From NCBI RefSeq assembly GCF_026262505.1, contig NC_067206.1, positions 34,797,896 through 34,861,895 of the forward strand: a stretch of DNA of 64,000 nucleotides. Direction: 5' to 3'. The notes under the pieces were generated by a model, which saw only the letters and a program-made list of their open reading frames with translations, was not told the origin of the DNA and did not search any database. This stretch comes from Trichomonas vaginalis G3 (Eukaryota; Parabasalia; Trichomonadida; Trichomonadidae). Numbering within the stretch: the first letter of the stretch is position 1; each line of letters opens with the position of its first letter. Below, one piece after another: positions 1-9,462 of the stretch. A program made the position numbers and the translations under genes.

Positions 1-2
1 TA

Positions 3-2294
3 ATTTCTCCTTCAAATGAAAGAGATGCACAATTTGTGTTAACAAAGAAATACCTCAAATTGAATTTCCTTGATAAAAAGAAATGGTATCCGTTGAATAC
101 TATTATTCATCTGTTCTTTAGAAGAAGATTCCACAAACCAAATTCAATTGAAGTATTTTTTGACAGTGGCAAAAATTATTTCATTTATTTCCCTTACGAT
201 AATTCTCTTGACATTTTACAAAAGATGTCAGAACTGAATTTGCCAAATGTCAAAACACTTCAAACTAAGCCATTCCAAGTCTTCTTCCAGAGCTCTCAAA
301 TGACAAACAAATGGTTGGAAAACAGAGTTTCTAATTTCGAATATTTGATGCATCTGAATATAATGAGTGGCCGAACATTTAATGATTTGACACAGTATCC
401 AATACTTCCATGGGTATTCTCTGATTTTATAGATCCTTCTTTTTCATTAGATAAACCAGAGAAATACAGAGATTTGAATAAACCTTTGGGAGTAATGAAC
501 AAAGAAAGATTGACAGAAATTTTCAAGAAAATGTCAGAACAACATGAAGCTGGTGAAGCAATTTCTATGTACCAAAGTGCTCCTCTCAATGAACCTTCTG
601 TTTGTAATTATCTTCAAAGAATTGAACCGTTTACATCGATGAACAACGATATTCAGAAATCTTTGTTTGATAATTCTGACCCAATTTTCATGTCAATTTC
701 TGAAACATATGAACAAGTTACACATAATTTGAATGATTACAGGGAATTGACACCTGAATTTTTCGGAATGCCAGAGTTCTTGTTCAATAACCAGGCAAAG
801 AAACCAAATGATGACGTGGAACTTCCGAAATGGTCTAAAAACGCAACAGAATTCGTTTATTTGCACAGAAAAATTTTGGAATCTCCAAAAGTGACAGAAA
901 ATTTACATCATTGGATTGATTTGATATGGGGTGTTCGCCAGAAATCTAACAGTGATGGGTTCCCTGAGAATATCTATTCACAGGAAATGTACGAAGACAT
1001 TTGGTCGACAGAGAAATCAGAAGAAGAAACTCAGAAAATACAAAGTGTTTTGGAATACAACGGCCAAATTCCTCCTCAGTTGTTCACTTCACCTCACCCA
1101 CAAAGAACATTTTCCATTGATCCGCAATACACATTTACGAGTCCTTGTGGTTTTAACATACCTTTATCCGGTGAAGTTCTTTTGTCAAGAATTGATCCGA
1201 TGACAGGACAAAATGGTTTGTTGATTAACGCGAAAATCAGTGTTTTAGATGCAAATGGAACGATTTTCACAGCAACGGTTGATTTCTCACAGTACATGAG
1301 AATCAACGGAAACCATCCAAAACCAAGACATTCCCATTCCGGTCCTACAAAGTCATCAAGTTCCAATTTGACAGAAATTCCAACAGTTAAACCAAAAAGT
1401 GACAAACCAAAAACTGACAAAAAGTTAATGCCTGTTTCCACACCATCTATTGGTTCATTGCGATCATACGATGTAGGAAACATTGACATGGAACATGTCA
1501 CAATTACCACTAAATCTGTCAAGAATTTGCCACAAATTACGACGAAGAAAACAAGTAATATGTGGTCGAACATCAGACAGAGTTCAATTGCCTGCATTTC
1601 TCCAATTACTGGTCGTGTCTACATTGTTGACATGACAACAGGAAATGTAGACAAAATGAACGCTCTCCATAACGACGCCGTTTGTTTGGATTCCGATAGA
1701 AACTACATAGCTGTTGCTTTGACAGATACAGCTTTGTGTGTCTTTAGATTGGACAATTTAGTTCTTCCTATTGTTGTTATGCCATCTTACAGATATTCCA
1801 TTGAGTGTTGCGCTGTTTCTGCTTCTTATTACTTAGTAGTAATGGGAACAAGAGATGGTTCATTGATCATTAACTCTCTCAACAATGGAGGAACAGTTAG
1901 ATCAATTGATTTACACGGCTGCAGACCAAGACATGTAATTATCACTCATTCTTGGGCTTTTATCGTTGTTTACATGACAGAAATGGTCGAAGGAAGTGAA
2001 GCTCACTTCATCTCTGTTTACAATGTGAATGGTGAGTTTATCAGGAAGACACAAATTGACAGTGCAATTGTTGCTTGGGATACATGGATATCTCCACAAG
2101 GATTCGATTATATTGTCTTCGTTGATCACAAAGGAAGATTGTTTTCTTTCGAAGTTTTCTTCTTGAATATCGAAAAACCTTTCTTCAGATTTTGGAAGCC
2201 GGTATCGTCTGTCAAGTTCTTAGGTGATATTTCTACAGTTGCTGTTGTTACAACTGATGGATTAATTACTTTTATCCCGAATATGATTCAATAA
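3..2294 (+). CDS. BEACH-WD40 protein (5' end outside window)
   Basis: The frame is open from base 3, so the true start lies upstream and only the C-terminal part is present. The order is the end of a PH-like domain (NSIEVFFDSGKNYFIYFP), then a BEACH domain with the signature SNFEYLMHLN, SGRTFNDLTQYP and LPWVFSDF about 100 residues in. An S/K-rich linker follows near bases 1320-1440. The last 250 residues resemble WD40 blades (for example LHNDAVCLDSDRNYIAVALT). This is the LYST/neurobeachin/LvsA architecture. Known members act in vesicle traffic, lysosome size control and membrane fusion. The role here is inferred from the family; I cannot assign the subfamily without the missing N-terminus. 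The next gene begins about 500 bases downstream on the same strand. Confidence 0.93.
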   Translation: MSPSNERDAQFVLTKKYLKLNFLDKKKWYPLNTIIHLFFRRRFHKPNSIEVFFDSGKNYFIYFPYDNSLDILQKMSELNLPNVKTLQTKPFQVFFQSSQMTNKWLENRVSNFEYLMHLNIMSGRTFNDLTQYPILPWVFSDFIDPSFSLDKPEKYRDLNKPLGVMNKERLTEIFKKMSEQHEAGEAISMYQSAPLNEPSVCNYLQRIEPFTSMNNDIQKSLFDNSDPIFMSISETYEQVTHNLNDYRELTPEFFGMPEFLFNNQAKKPNDDVELPKWSKNATEFVYLHRKILESPKVTENLHHWIDLIWGVRQKSNSDGFPENIYSQEMYEDIWSTEKSEEETQKIQSVLEYNGQIPPQLFTSPHPQRTFSIDPQYTFTSPCGFNIPLSGEVLLSRIDPMTGQNGLLINAKISVLDANGTIFTATVDFSQYMRINGNHPKPRHSHSGPTKSSSSNLTEIPTVKPKSDKPKTDKKLMPVSTPSIGSLRSYDVGNIDMEHVTITTKSVKNLPQITTKKTSNMWSNIRQSSIACISPITGRVYIVDMTTGNVDKMNALHNDAVCLDSDRNYIAVALTDTALCVFRLDNLVLPIVVMPSYRYSIECCAVSASYYLVVMGTRDGSLIINSLNNGGTVRSIDLHGCRPRHVIITHSWAFIVVYMTEMVEGSEAHFISVYNVNGEFIRKTQIDSAIVAWDTWISPQGFDYIVFVDHKGRLFSFEVFFLNIEKPFFRFWKPVSSVKFLGDISTVAVVTTDGLITFIPNMIQ

Positions 2295-2796
2295 TTTATT
2301 TTTTTATTTTGTATAATATTTTTATATATTGTTTTGTTTATTTTATTATTTCTATGTTAATTGTGAACTATGTGATAATAGAGAAATTCAGTAAACTTTT
2401 ATATTTTTGATTAAATTCTAAAAAATCATGTTTCAATAGAATGATTTTAATGGTAAAGCCCCAATAATTATTTAGAAAGTAGGTCATTATGGAAAACTAT
2501 AGCTCATAACTCATATATATATAGGATTTTTTTCCCCTAATAATAAATTTGAGTGGAGTTTATATGGTAAAACGCAAATGTGTCCTTTATAAATACTTTT
2601 TATTCAATTTTGAGAGGAAGATGAAAAAATACTTTTTATTCAATTTTGAGAGAATGATGAAAAAACATTTCACATTTCACTGTGCAAGAAACTTTACGCT
2701 TTTGGACCTTTTTGTGAAAAAACCGTAAAAGCCGCCATATAATTAACATTGAGGCTTCACCAGGAAAATGATGGAAAAATTATTATATTATTATTA
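2295..2796. other. Intergenic, with a two-copy 36-bp tandem repeat
   Basis: This is AT-rich spacer between the BEACH gene and the ankyrin gene. Apart from the tandem repeat at 2592-2663 I see no structure or coding signal. Confidence 0.5.
2592..2663. repeat. Tandem repeat, two 36-bp units
   Basis: The units 2592-2627 and 2628-2663 both begin AATACTTTTTATTCAATTTT. They differ only by a few substitutions near the end of the unit (GAGGAAGATG against GAGAATGATG). The repeat lies about 130 bases before the ankyrin gene start. Confidence 0.85.
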
Positions 2797-4115
2797 ATGT
2801 CCGGTCAAGACGCTCATCCAAACAAATACAGTGAATTGCGAAGTAACTACAAATACCATATTTTATTCAATGCATTTTTTCAGTTGAAAACGGAAAATGA
2901 AGAAGAATTAAACTCGATTTACAAAATGATCAAAACAGAATTGATTGATTCAAATAAATATCCTCCTCAATATATAATACGAGTCTTTTTAAATCTTATT
3001 CCGTGTAATAATCACTATGCAAAGTCATATTTATCTCTTGCCAAACTCATATCAGATGAATATCAAATCAAAGAGGTCAACAATGTTCAACTATCTCAAA
3101 CTTCCTATTTTATAAAGAATATGGAATTAAATTAGACAAATCTAAAGACTTCGAAAAAGATGATATTAAAAATCTCGATATTCATACAGAAAATACAATA
3201 TACAGAGCAATTATGAATAACGACAAAGAAAGTTTTATCATATTCACAGAAAGAGATGGATTTGATAAAAATCAAAAACTTAATAGCGATTTATACCCAT
3301 TTTCTAATAAAGGATATTCATTACTTGAATTATGTTGTTACCATGGGGCTGTTGATTGTTTCAAGCTATTAAGATCGAAATTTAACTCAGAAATAACTCA
3401 AGTATGTCTTCAATTTTCATTTTTAGGAGGAAATCCAGAGATCATGAGTGAATGTTTGAAATATCATAAACCAGATGAAGAATGCATGGAATATGCAATT
3501 ATTTCACACAACATTGATTATGTTACATTATTGATGAATGAATACAATATAGAGATCGATTTATTTATTTGTGGATCTTGGCAAAATCTTGAAGCATTTT
3601 TAGTTTATTTCGATCAAACTAATGATATTAACAAATGCTTTGTTTATTCATCGATATTTAATATTCCATCCCTTTTCGAATACTTCCTTTCACATGGTGC
3701 GAATATCAATGAAAAAGATGAAGATGGAGAAACCGCACTTCATCTTGCAGCACAGCATAATAGTAAAGAAACAGCTGAACTTCTTCTTTCACATGGTGCA
3801 AATATCAATGAAAAAGATGAAGATGGAGAAACTGCACTTCATCTTGCAACAAATGAAAACTATCCAGAAATTGCTGAAGTTCTCCTTTCACATGGTGCGA
3901 ATATCAATGAAAAAAATAAATATGGAAAAACCGCACTTCATCTTGCAGCACAGCATAATAGTAAAGAAGCTGTCGAAGTTCTTCTTTCACATGATGCAAA
4001 TATCAATGAAAAAACTGAAGATGGAGAAACTGCACTTCACATTGCAACAAAATATAATACAAAAGAAACCGTCGAAGAATTCATTTCACATGGTGCGAAT
4101 AATGCTCTTACATAA
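2797..4115 (+). pseudogene. Ankyrin-repeat protein, trichomonad DUF3447-type family, frameshifted
   Basis: The start is the ATG at 2797 (MSGQDAHPNKYSELR), which aligns with the start of the paralogue at 27229 (MSNPDIHTNKHSEL). The first frame ends at 3135. The family sequence continues in another frame from about 3102 (FLFYKEYGIKLDKS) to the stop at 4113-4115, so one small indel lies between about 3085 and 3105. The second part holds the DUF3447-type region (LLELCCYHGAVDCFKLL; ISHNIDYVTLLMNEYN) and then five ankyrin repeats of 33 residues (SHGANINEKDEDGETALHLA) from about 3680. The family is hugely expanded in Trichomonas and its function is unknown. This copy is probably a recent pseudogene, although a sequencing error cannot be excluded. 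Confidence 0.85.
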
Positions 4116-4462
4116 GATTTTATTCTTTTTCTGGCAAATTCATAGATGAGTTTTATTAGGAATAAAAATAAAATAATAATAAAAAATTAGTTAAGTTTTT
4201 CCACTTATTCTATAAATAAAGCGATTTTTATAGCTATTCCGTACTTTTTCAAAATATAATATTGACGTATTTATTTGGAACCGCGACATGAAGTTAAAGG
4301 AATACAATTATCACACCGATTTTAAATATCAGATTGGATTTTCTGACATTACCAGCTGCACTACAGGAGCTAGTCACTAAACACGATACATCTAAGTACA
4401 AATCTTCACAGCAAGAGGAGTAGAAACCAGCTGCATCACAGACGCCAGTCAAAAAAAAAATA
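4116..4462. other. Intergenic spacer before transposon
   Basis: This spacer lies between the ankyrin stop and the TIR element. Around 4340-4450 there is a less AT-rich patch with short open frames (for example a reading containing ALQELVTKHD), but stops interrupt every frame. I cannot identify it. Confidence 0.35.
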
Positions 4463-5300
4463 AACTGCGAGACAAAAGGCGTAAGTATTCAATTTTGAAT
4501 AGTTTACATCATTTTTTTAATGCCTTATTGGCAACAATATGCTCGGCTTTGCAATTCTTGCCGTCCATATAGTTCGGCAAGTATGGTAAACCTCTGCATG
4601 ATCTGTGTTTAAATTTCATGCAATTAAGTTAAAATCTAATTTCAAATTTCCACTCCATCGGCTATTATCCATGTTACACGAGCTTTGTTACAATCTAGTT
4701 AAAAGAAATCTCATAAACTGAGATCAATTTTAGCGAAAAATCATTTAATAACTTTTAAATTTTCAGAAATACTCAAAATTTTCACACAAGCAAATTGTAG
4801 TTATAAAATTACAGACTTACCATTCCACAAAGTTCTGATCTTTTAACGAAACATACTTGATACTTTTTATAAAAATCTTCCTTTCGGGTTACTCGTTTCA
4901 ATCCAACACCTCAAATGGCTACATAAATTATGAGCCATTACCAGTACAAAGATGTGATCTCTGACGTTGTTAAATTTTCAATATGAATTTGAAATTCATT
5001 ATTGTTGATTCTATTTTGTTTTGTAACTATGGGAATAGTGTGATATTATTTCCATAGGTAAAGCATCTGTTTACCTGATTATCTAATATCAGATAATCTA
5101 ATCCTGAACAGAGTATTTAAATTTTCTGATAATATCTATCTACTTACTAATCTTATGTTATATATTAAATAAAATTGATTTTTTATACCTGGGACAAAAG
5201 GTGTAAGTACCATGTGATATGAAATTGTGAGAATTTCATAGAATATTTTGAAAACTTTCTCTCAATTTAAAAGTGAACTTACGCCTTTTGTCTCGCAGTT
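4463..5300. mobile_element. Non-autonomous DNA transposon, 838 bp, TA target duplication
   Basis: The terminal inverted repeats are perfect over 24 bp: left 4463-4486 beginning AACTGCGAGACAAAAGGCGT, and right 5277-5300 as its exact reverse complement. Both ends are flanked by TA (4461-4462 and 5301-5302), as expected for Tc1/mariner-type insertion. No transposase frame is present, so this is a deletion derivative or MITE-like element. A further TIR-like sequence in the same orientation as the left end lies inside it at about 5186-5211. Assignment to the Tc1/mariner group rests on the TA flanks only. Confidence 0.85.
5186..5211 (+). repeat. Internal TIR-like copy within the 838-bp element
   Basis: TGGGACAAAAGGTGTAAGTA closely matches the inner part of the left TIR (GAGACAAAAGGCGTAAGTA). 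With the right TIR it delimits a sub-element of about 115 bp. It may be a nested mini-element or a trace of how the element formed. Confidence 0.6.
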
Positions 5301-5349
5301 TATTAAAAAGATGGTGTTAACAGTGTGACTCTAAATAGCTTTGTTTCTG

Positions 5350-5570
5350 CCAAATTAACTGTTGATTTAATCATAATCATGAGGAGGAACATTATTTGCA
5401 ACAGATAATTCTCCATCAGGCGGATTTCATATTTTCAATGTACAAGATTTTGTTCCTTGAATTAATGTTTTAGCATCCTCAACAGTAACATTTGAAGGAG
5501 TTGTCATGGTCCAAAATAATTCTTTGAGGATTTTCCCCTCCAATAATATTATCTGTAATTTCCATGTATT
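5350..5570 (-). pseudogene. Possible degraded coding remnant, unidentified
   Basis: On the minus strand a reading of protein-like composition runs from about 5525 (TMTTPSNVTVEDAKTLIQGT), crosses an in-frame stop and continues NPPDGELSVANNVPPHDYD. Upstream, in another frame, is MEITDNIIGGENPQRI. The composition is unlike the AT-rich spacer, but I recognise no family. The transposon at 4463-5300 lies just beyond it. Confidence 0.25.
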
Positions 5571-5701
5571 TTACATCGATCAAAACTACATTCTTGTAAA
5601 TTTTAAAAAAATTGTTTGACTTTACGCAATAGAAATAAAATAATCTTTTACTAACAATTTTGGTTAAATTTATCATGGAAAAAGGACAATATAAAGGTTG
5701 A

Positions 5702-6502
5702 TTAAATGGTGATCTCGTATCTACCTCTGGTTTCAGCTGATCTCACTATATTTATGTGAGCCATGGAATTTAGTTGCTTCTTCGGAACCGAAACATTAAT
5801 TGGTTGCTGAGCAGCAGAAGAATTATTATATCCGCGATAATTAGTTGCTTTATGGCTATCTCCTATTCTGGCAGTGATTTGTTTTCTTGTTGGCTGCTGA
5901 ATTTGAATGTTTGAAGGTTGACTAATCTTCATTATCGCTCCATTTTTTTTAATTACTTCCACACTTAAGATATTATCTCCTACCTTGAATCCAGTAAGTT
6001 CTGTTGCTGCCTTGTATGCATTACTTGGATTTTTATACTGAACAAAAGCAAATCCAAGAGATCCCCAATCTGTACGAGGAATTTGTACGTTTAAAACTTC
6101 ACCGACGCGGCTGAAGAATCTGTTAACATCGATTATTTCAATATTTGGCGGTAAGCCTCTAACTATCACAATTCCAATTCCATCGGCTGATATTCTCCGA
6201 TTTTCGTCATCATATTTAATTATTTGTATGGGAATATTATTGAATTTACTGTAGTTAAGTCGTGCAATAATCAAATTAGCTGCATTTTCGCTTTCTGCTT
6301 TGATAAAACCTATTGTTCCTTCAATTCTGCATTCAAGGATCGGCGCTACCTGCCCAAGATATGAAGCTAAATAGTTTGCATCGATATCCAAAGGTAAATC
6401 TCTTACAATCAAAGGATACCCTGGGTTAAACCTTCGATTATACATTGAAATGTCAAAATATGTTGTCAATTTTATAGATCTAAACACATTCATGTATAGC
6501 AT
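5702..6502 (-). CDS. Protein with two RRM domains
   Basis: Two RNA-recognition motifs are visible. RRM1 is about residues 30-97 (PLIVRDLPLDIDANYLASYL ... GTIGFIKAES). RRM2 is about 111-186, with RNP2 IVIVRGLP and RNP1 LGFAFVQY. A basic, Asn/Gln-rich tail of about 80 residues follows. The arrangement resembles poly(A)-binding or hnRNP-like proteins, and binding to single-stranded RNA is the expected role; the target is unknown. The ATG at 6502 is used as the longest start, but the ATG at 6445 (MYNRRFNPGYP) just before RRM1 is equally plausible given how short trichomonad 5' leaders are. Confidence 0.85.
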   Translation of the reverse strand: MLYMNVFRSIKLTTYFDISMYNRRFNPGYPLIVRDLPLDIDANYLASYLGQVAPILECRIEGTIGFIKAESENAANLIIARLNYSKFNNIPIQIIKYDDENRRISADGIGIVIVRGLPPNIEIIDVNRFFSRVGEVLNVQIPRTDWGSLGFAFVQYKNPSNAYKAATELTGFKVGDNILSVEVIKKNGAIMKISQPSNIQIQQPTRKQITARIGDSHKATNYRGYNNSSAAQQPINVSVPKKQLNSMAHINIVRSAETRGRYEITI

Positions 6503-7110
6503 CACTATTGCTTATATACTAAAATTTATCCAGATGAACGTTATATAATTCAATTGAGAACATGTTAGTTTTTTACATCGAGTCTTAAAAAATGTATACA
6601 ACATTATTTTAAGAAAAATAAAACTATACGTTAAAATTGTAAACATTTTTTGAATTAAAATTTGTGATGATTTAAAACCTTGCATTGAAAAAATCTAATT
6701 TTTATCGAAAAATATATTCAGATTGTATTGTTGGTATTGGAAATTTTTTGTCATAAATTTCATTTTTCTGACAAGATAAGATTACGCCTAGATATTGCAC
6801 AGTTAACTGCGATGCTTAAATTCCAAGATTCAAATAATATAGAAGAATTTCAATTAATTTGGGATATCGAGCTATTTACCGGGTGTTTTAGCCATTGTAA
6901 ATGATTTATTCAAAATGGCTTCAACTAGGAAGAGTTTAACTTCAAAAAATGATAAAAGCACTGCAAGTAACTTGGCTGTTTATGTAACCGGTGTGTGCAG
7001 TTCCCAAAAGTTATATGATGTATACAATGCTGCATAAATACTTTTCGATTAAAATTTAATAAAAATTATTTTATTGTGAAAGCAATAAAAAGCTTTTAAT
7101 CATTAAGCAT
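6503..7110. other. Intergenic, AT-rich
   Basis: This is spacer between the RRM gene start and the 3' end of the isomerase gene. A 40-codon open frame (6915-7037) begins MASTRKSLTSK but has no recognisable similarity. No repeats or RNA genes are seen. Confidence 0.4.
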
Positions 7111-7740
7111 TTATTCCAAATCAAACGGTTTCAAAGAAATTTCTGACTCTGGAATATTTTTATTTTCACACCATTTATTCCAATTCTTCTGAAGGAATTG
7201 AGTCCAAATCTTTTTGATCCAAGGTGATAGTTCTTGTGGTTTCTCATTAAGCCACTGTTCAAATTCTGCCTGAGTTACCCATCTCACTGCTTGAACTTCT
7301 TCTGGGTTTGGATTTATTTCTTTGACATCATAATATCCAAAAACAACATGATCAAGTTCATATTCTGCCCATCCATCCTCATAAATAGCTTTATAAACAA
7401 ATGATCCCAATTCTTGAAGATGAGCATCAGAAGAAAGCTTGATATTCAATTCAAGATCGACTCTTCTAACAGCCGCATCAAGAACGGCTTCTTTTGGTTC
7501 AGGATGTGAGCAACATGTATTTGCCCAAATCAATGGGAAGGTGATTTTATTAGATGATCTTTGTTGGAGCAAAAGCCTTCTTTCCGAATCAAATAAAAAC
7601 AAGGAAAATGCTCTGTGTAAAAGTGGACCCTTTTCAGTGCGATGTGCTGTATATTTATCAGCTTCGCCAACTGGATTGTCATCTTTATCTACAAGGACAA
7701 CATGAGCATTTTGCATCTGATTTTGTTGTTCTACAGACAT
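7111..7740 (-). CDS. IDI1: Isopentenyl-diphosphate delta-isomerase (type 1, Nudix fold)
   Basis: The enzyme interconverts isopentenyl and dimethylallyl diphosphate in isoprenoid synthesis. At 209 residues it has normal length. The family signature ANTCCSHP at 73-80 contains the catalytic cysteine (Cys77). The metal-binding and catalytic glutamates sit in EYELDHVVFG (Glu126 and Glu128), and a Nudix-like helix AAVRRVDLEL follows the cysteine motif. The N-terminus carries the conserved VDKDDNPVGEADKYTAHRTEKGPLLHRAFS block. An initiator-like TCACTT lies on the minus strand at 7756-7751, about 11 bases before the ATG, which supports this start. No other isoprenoid genes are nearby. Confidence 0.95.
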   Translation of the reverse strand: MSVEQQNQMQNAHVVLVDKDDNPVGEADKYTAHRTEKGPLLHRAFSLFLFDSERRLLLQQRSSNKITFPLIWANTCCSHPEPKEAVLDAAVRRVDLELNIKLSSDAHLQELGSFVYKAIYEDGWAEYELDHVVFGYYDVKEINPNPEEVQAVRWVTQAEFEQWLNEKPQELSPWIKKIWTQFLQKNWNKWCENKNIPESEISLKPFDLE

Positions 7741-8338
7741 TTTTAATAAGAAGTGAAGAAGAAATTGTCACTTTTTGTTAAAAATTCCATTTAATAGAGA
7801 CTCTTAAAATATTATAATTAGTCATTTATTCGAATTATATTGATTTCCTAAATTCAATTATGTATGATTATTTTCGTTTCAAATTTTAAATTTTGAATCA
7901 ACTTCAGAAATTCGATTTATCTTCAATAAAATTTTGAGAGAAATATTAAAACAAAAGCTTTTCCTAGTTTACATAGCCAAAAACTAAGCGTTTTTCATGG
8001 AAAATCAAAAGAATATTGTTGTTTTATTGAGATTTTTTTTATTCAGAATGAAGAGACTCTTAAAATTCTTTTTAACATTGAACACTCAGTTACATTACTC
8101 CTATACTATCATTTTATGTTACAAAAGAAGTTCTCTCCACATAGTTTATTTATCAATATACATAAAATAGTAATGGATAAGCTTCTTAATAAATTGAATC
8201 AAGAACATCACTTCTTTTATATGTTACATGTGCTGTTGGGCACACAAAGTATTATGATTTTAAATTCTCTGTTTTGATAATGAACTCAAAACTTGATTAA
8301 TTACCAATAAAAACGCCTTCTTTTTAGAAATATATATA
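7741..8338. other. Intergenic, AT-rich
   Basis: No gene is seen. The motif GAGACTCTTAAAAT occurs twice (near 7796 and 8050); otherwise the stretch is featureless up to the transposon. Confidence 0.4.
7751..7756 (-). promoter_or_regulatory. Initiator element (Inr) of the isomerase gene
   Basis: TCACTT fits the trichomonad initiator consensus TCA(+1)Y(T/A) and lies about 11 bases upstream of the ATG at 7740. Confidence 0.55.
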
Positions 8339-9460
8339 CATGGGCAAATGGCGGGTTATTTGCCCGCCACACTCAATTTGAACGATAGGTGGCAGGATAT
8401 AGATGGGGAAAAAATTGCCCTTACAAAAAGTATAAAATTTTCTTTATTTTTTTGTTTTTTGAATTTTTTTGAATAGTTTACTATCATTTCATCATGATAT
8501 TAAACGAGAAATTATACTTTATTATTAAAGTTGATTCTATTTCTAAAGGAATTTGCGTTTTTAAATTTTTTCTAAAAAATCACTCTTATTTTTTTTTCTC
8601 CGCCGCCCGCCACTGGCGGGCTCTCAATTAGGGTAATATAAACTATTCAAAATTTCAGAATTTGAATAGGATGGCGACGCCACCTTCAAAGATGAGTCTT
8701 TTAATGCAATAAAAATATTCTTTTGGGCTTCTACTTCGATATACTATTGGAGGATAGGCTCCGCCAAATGGCGGTCGTTGACCACTTTGAACGAACTTTC
8801 GATTTTTCTATCAAATTCACATTTCCATCAATAGATTAGCTACAAGTCATGATTTATCGTATTTATGTAGAATCTAGCCAAACCTACCATTAATATATGA
8901 GCGCTAATTATTTATCAATATCGAATTGTATTATCTTAGAAAATTCTCTATAGTAACTATAAACATAACTAAATTGGGGGTATCTGACTTACAAAAACAA
9001 GATAGATATCAAAAATAAATCAAAATTTTATTTTTCAACAATTAGAAAAGATTTATAAGCCGTATGAGTACTCGAAAGCAACTTGAGGAGCTTTCATTTG
9101 TATTTGGGTTCGATTACATCATATTTCTTTCTATGTTTGGGTAGAAAATAAGCTGATTATTTTTTGTTTGGATTACTGCAAGCACAATGTAGGGATCATG
9201 CTGTGCTCCTTTAGTATTTGGTATCTTATTGTTTTCACAGATTAAAGAACTGTTCATGATTGAAATTGAATTTGAAATTCTTTTTCGTTTCATATTTCAC
9301 AACTCATTTTGAACAAAAGTTCATCTAGCTTCCATGTGATAGGGAAATGCATTATATTTGTCATCTATTAGTGAGATTTCTTATACTCAACTAGACAACA
9401 AAAAATGTCATCCCCGCCACTACAAATTTAGGTTGTCACTTTTCCCGCCATTTGCCCATG
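8339..9460. mobile_element. Non-autonomous TIR element, about 1.12 kb, TA flanks
   Basis: Inverted termini CATGGGCAAATGGCGGG occur at 8339-8355 and, reversed, at 9444-9460. TA precedes the left end (8337-8338) and follows the right end (9461-9462). The interior has no usable frame but carries several GGCGGG/CCCGCC inverted motifs near 8345-8372, 8600-8625, 8758-8778 and 9414-9450. These could be subterminal binding sites. Its right end was later the target of the 1,833-bp element. Confidence 0.8.
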
Positions 9461-9462
9461 TA
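9455..9462 (+). repeat. Target site duplication, left copy (8 bp)
   Basis: CCCATGTA directly precedes the left end of the 1,833-bp element and is repeated directly after its right end at 11296-11303. It consists of the last six bases of the older element plus its TA flank. Confidence 0.85.

Noticed and set aside
6915-7037. Short plus-strand frame MASTRKSLTSK...
   Set aside because: Only 40 codons, no similarity recognised, and it lies in an AT-rich spacer; it could be a chance frame or a remnant.
9100-9120. GGGTTCGATTACATC resembling a tRNA T-arm
   Set aside because: No acceptor, D or anticodon arms can be drawn around it, and it lies inside a transposon.
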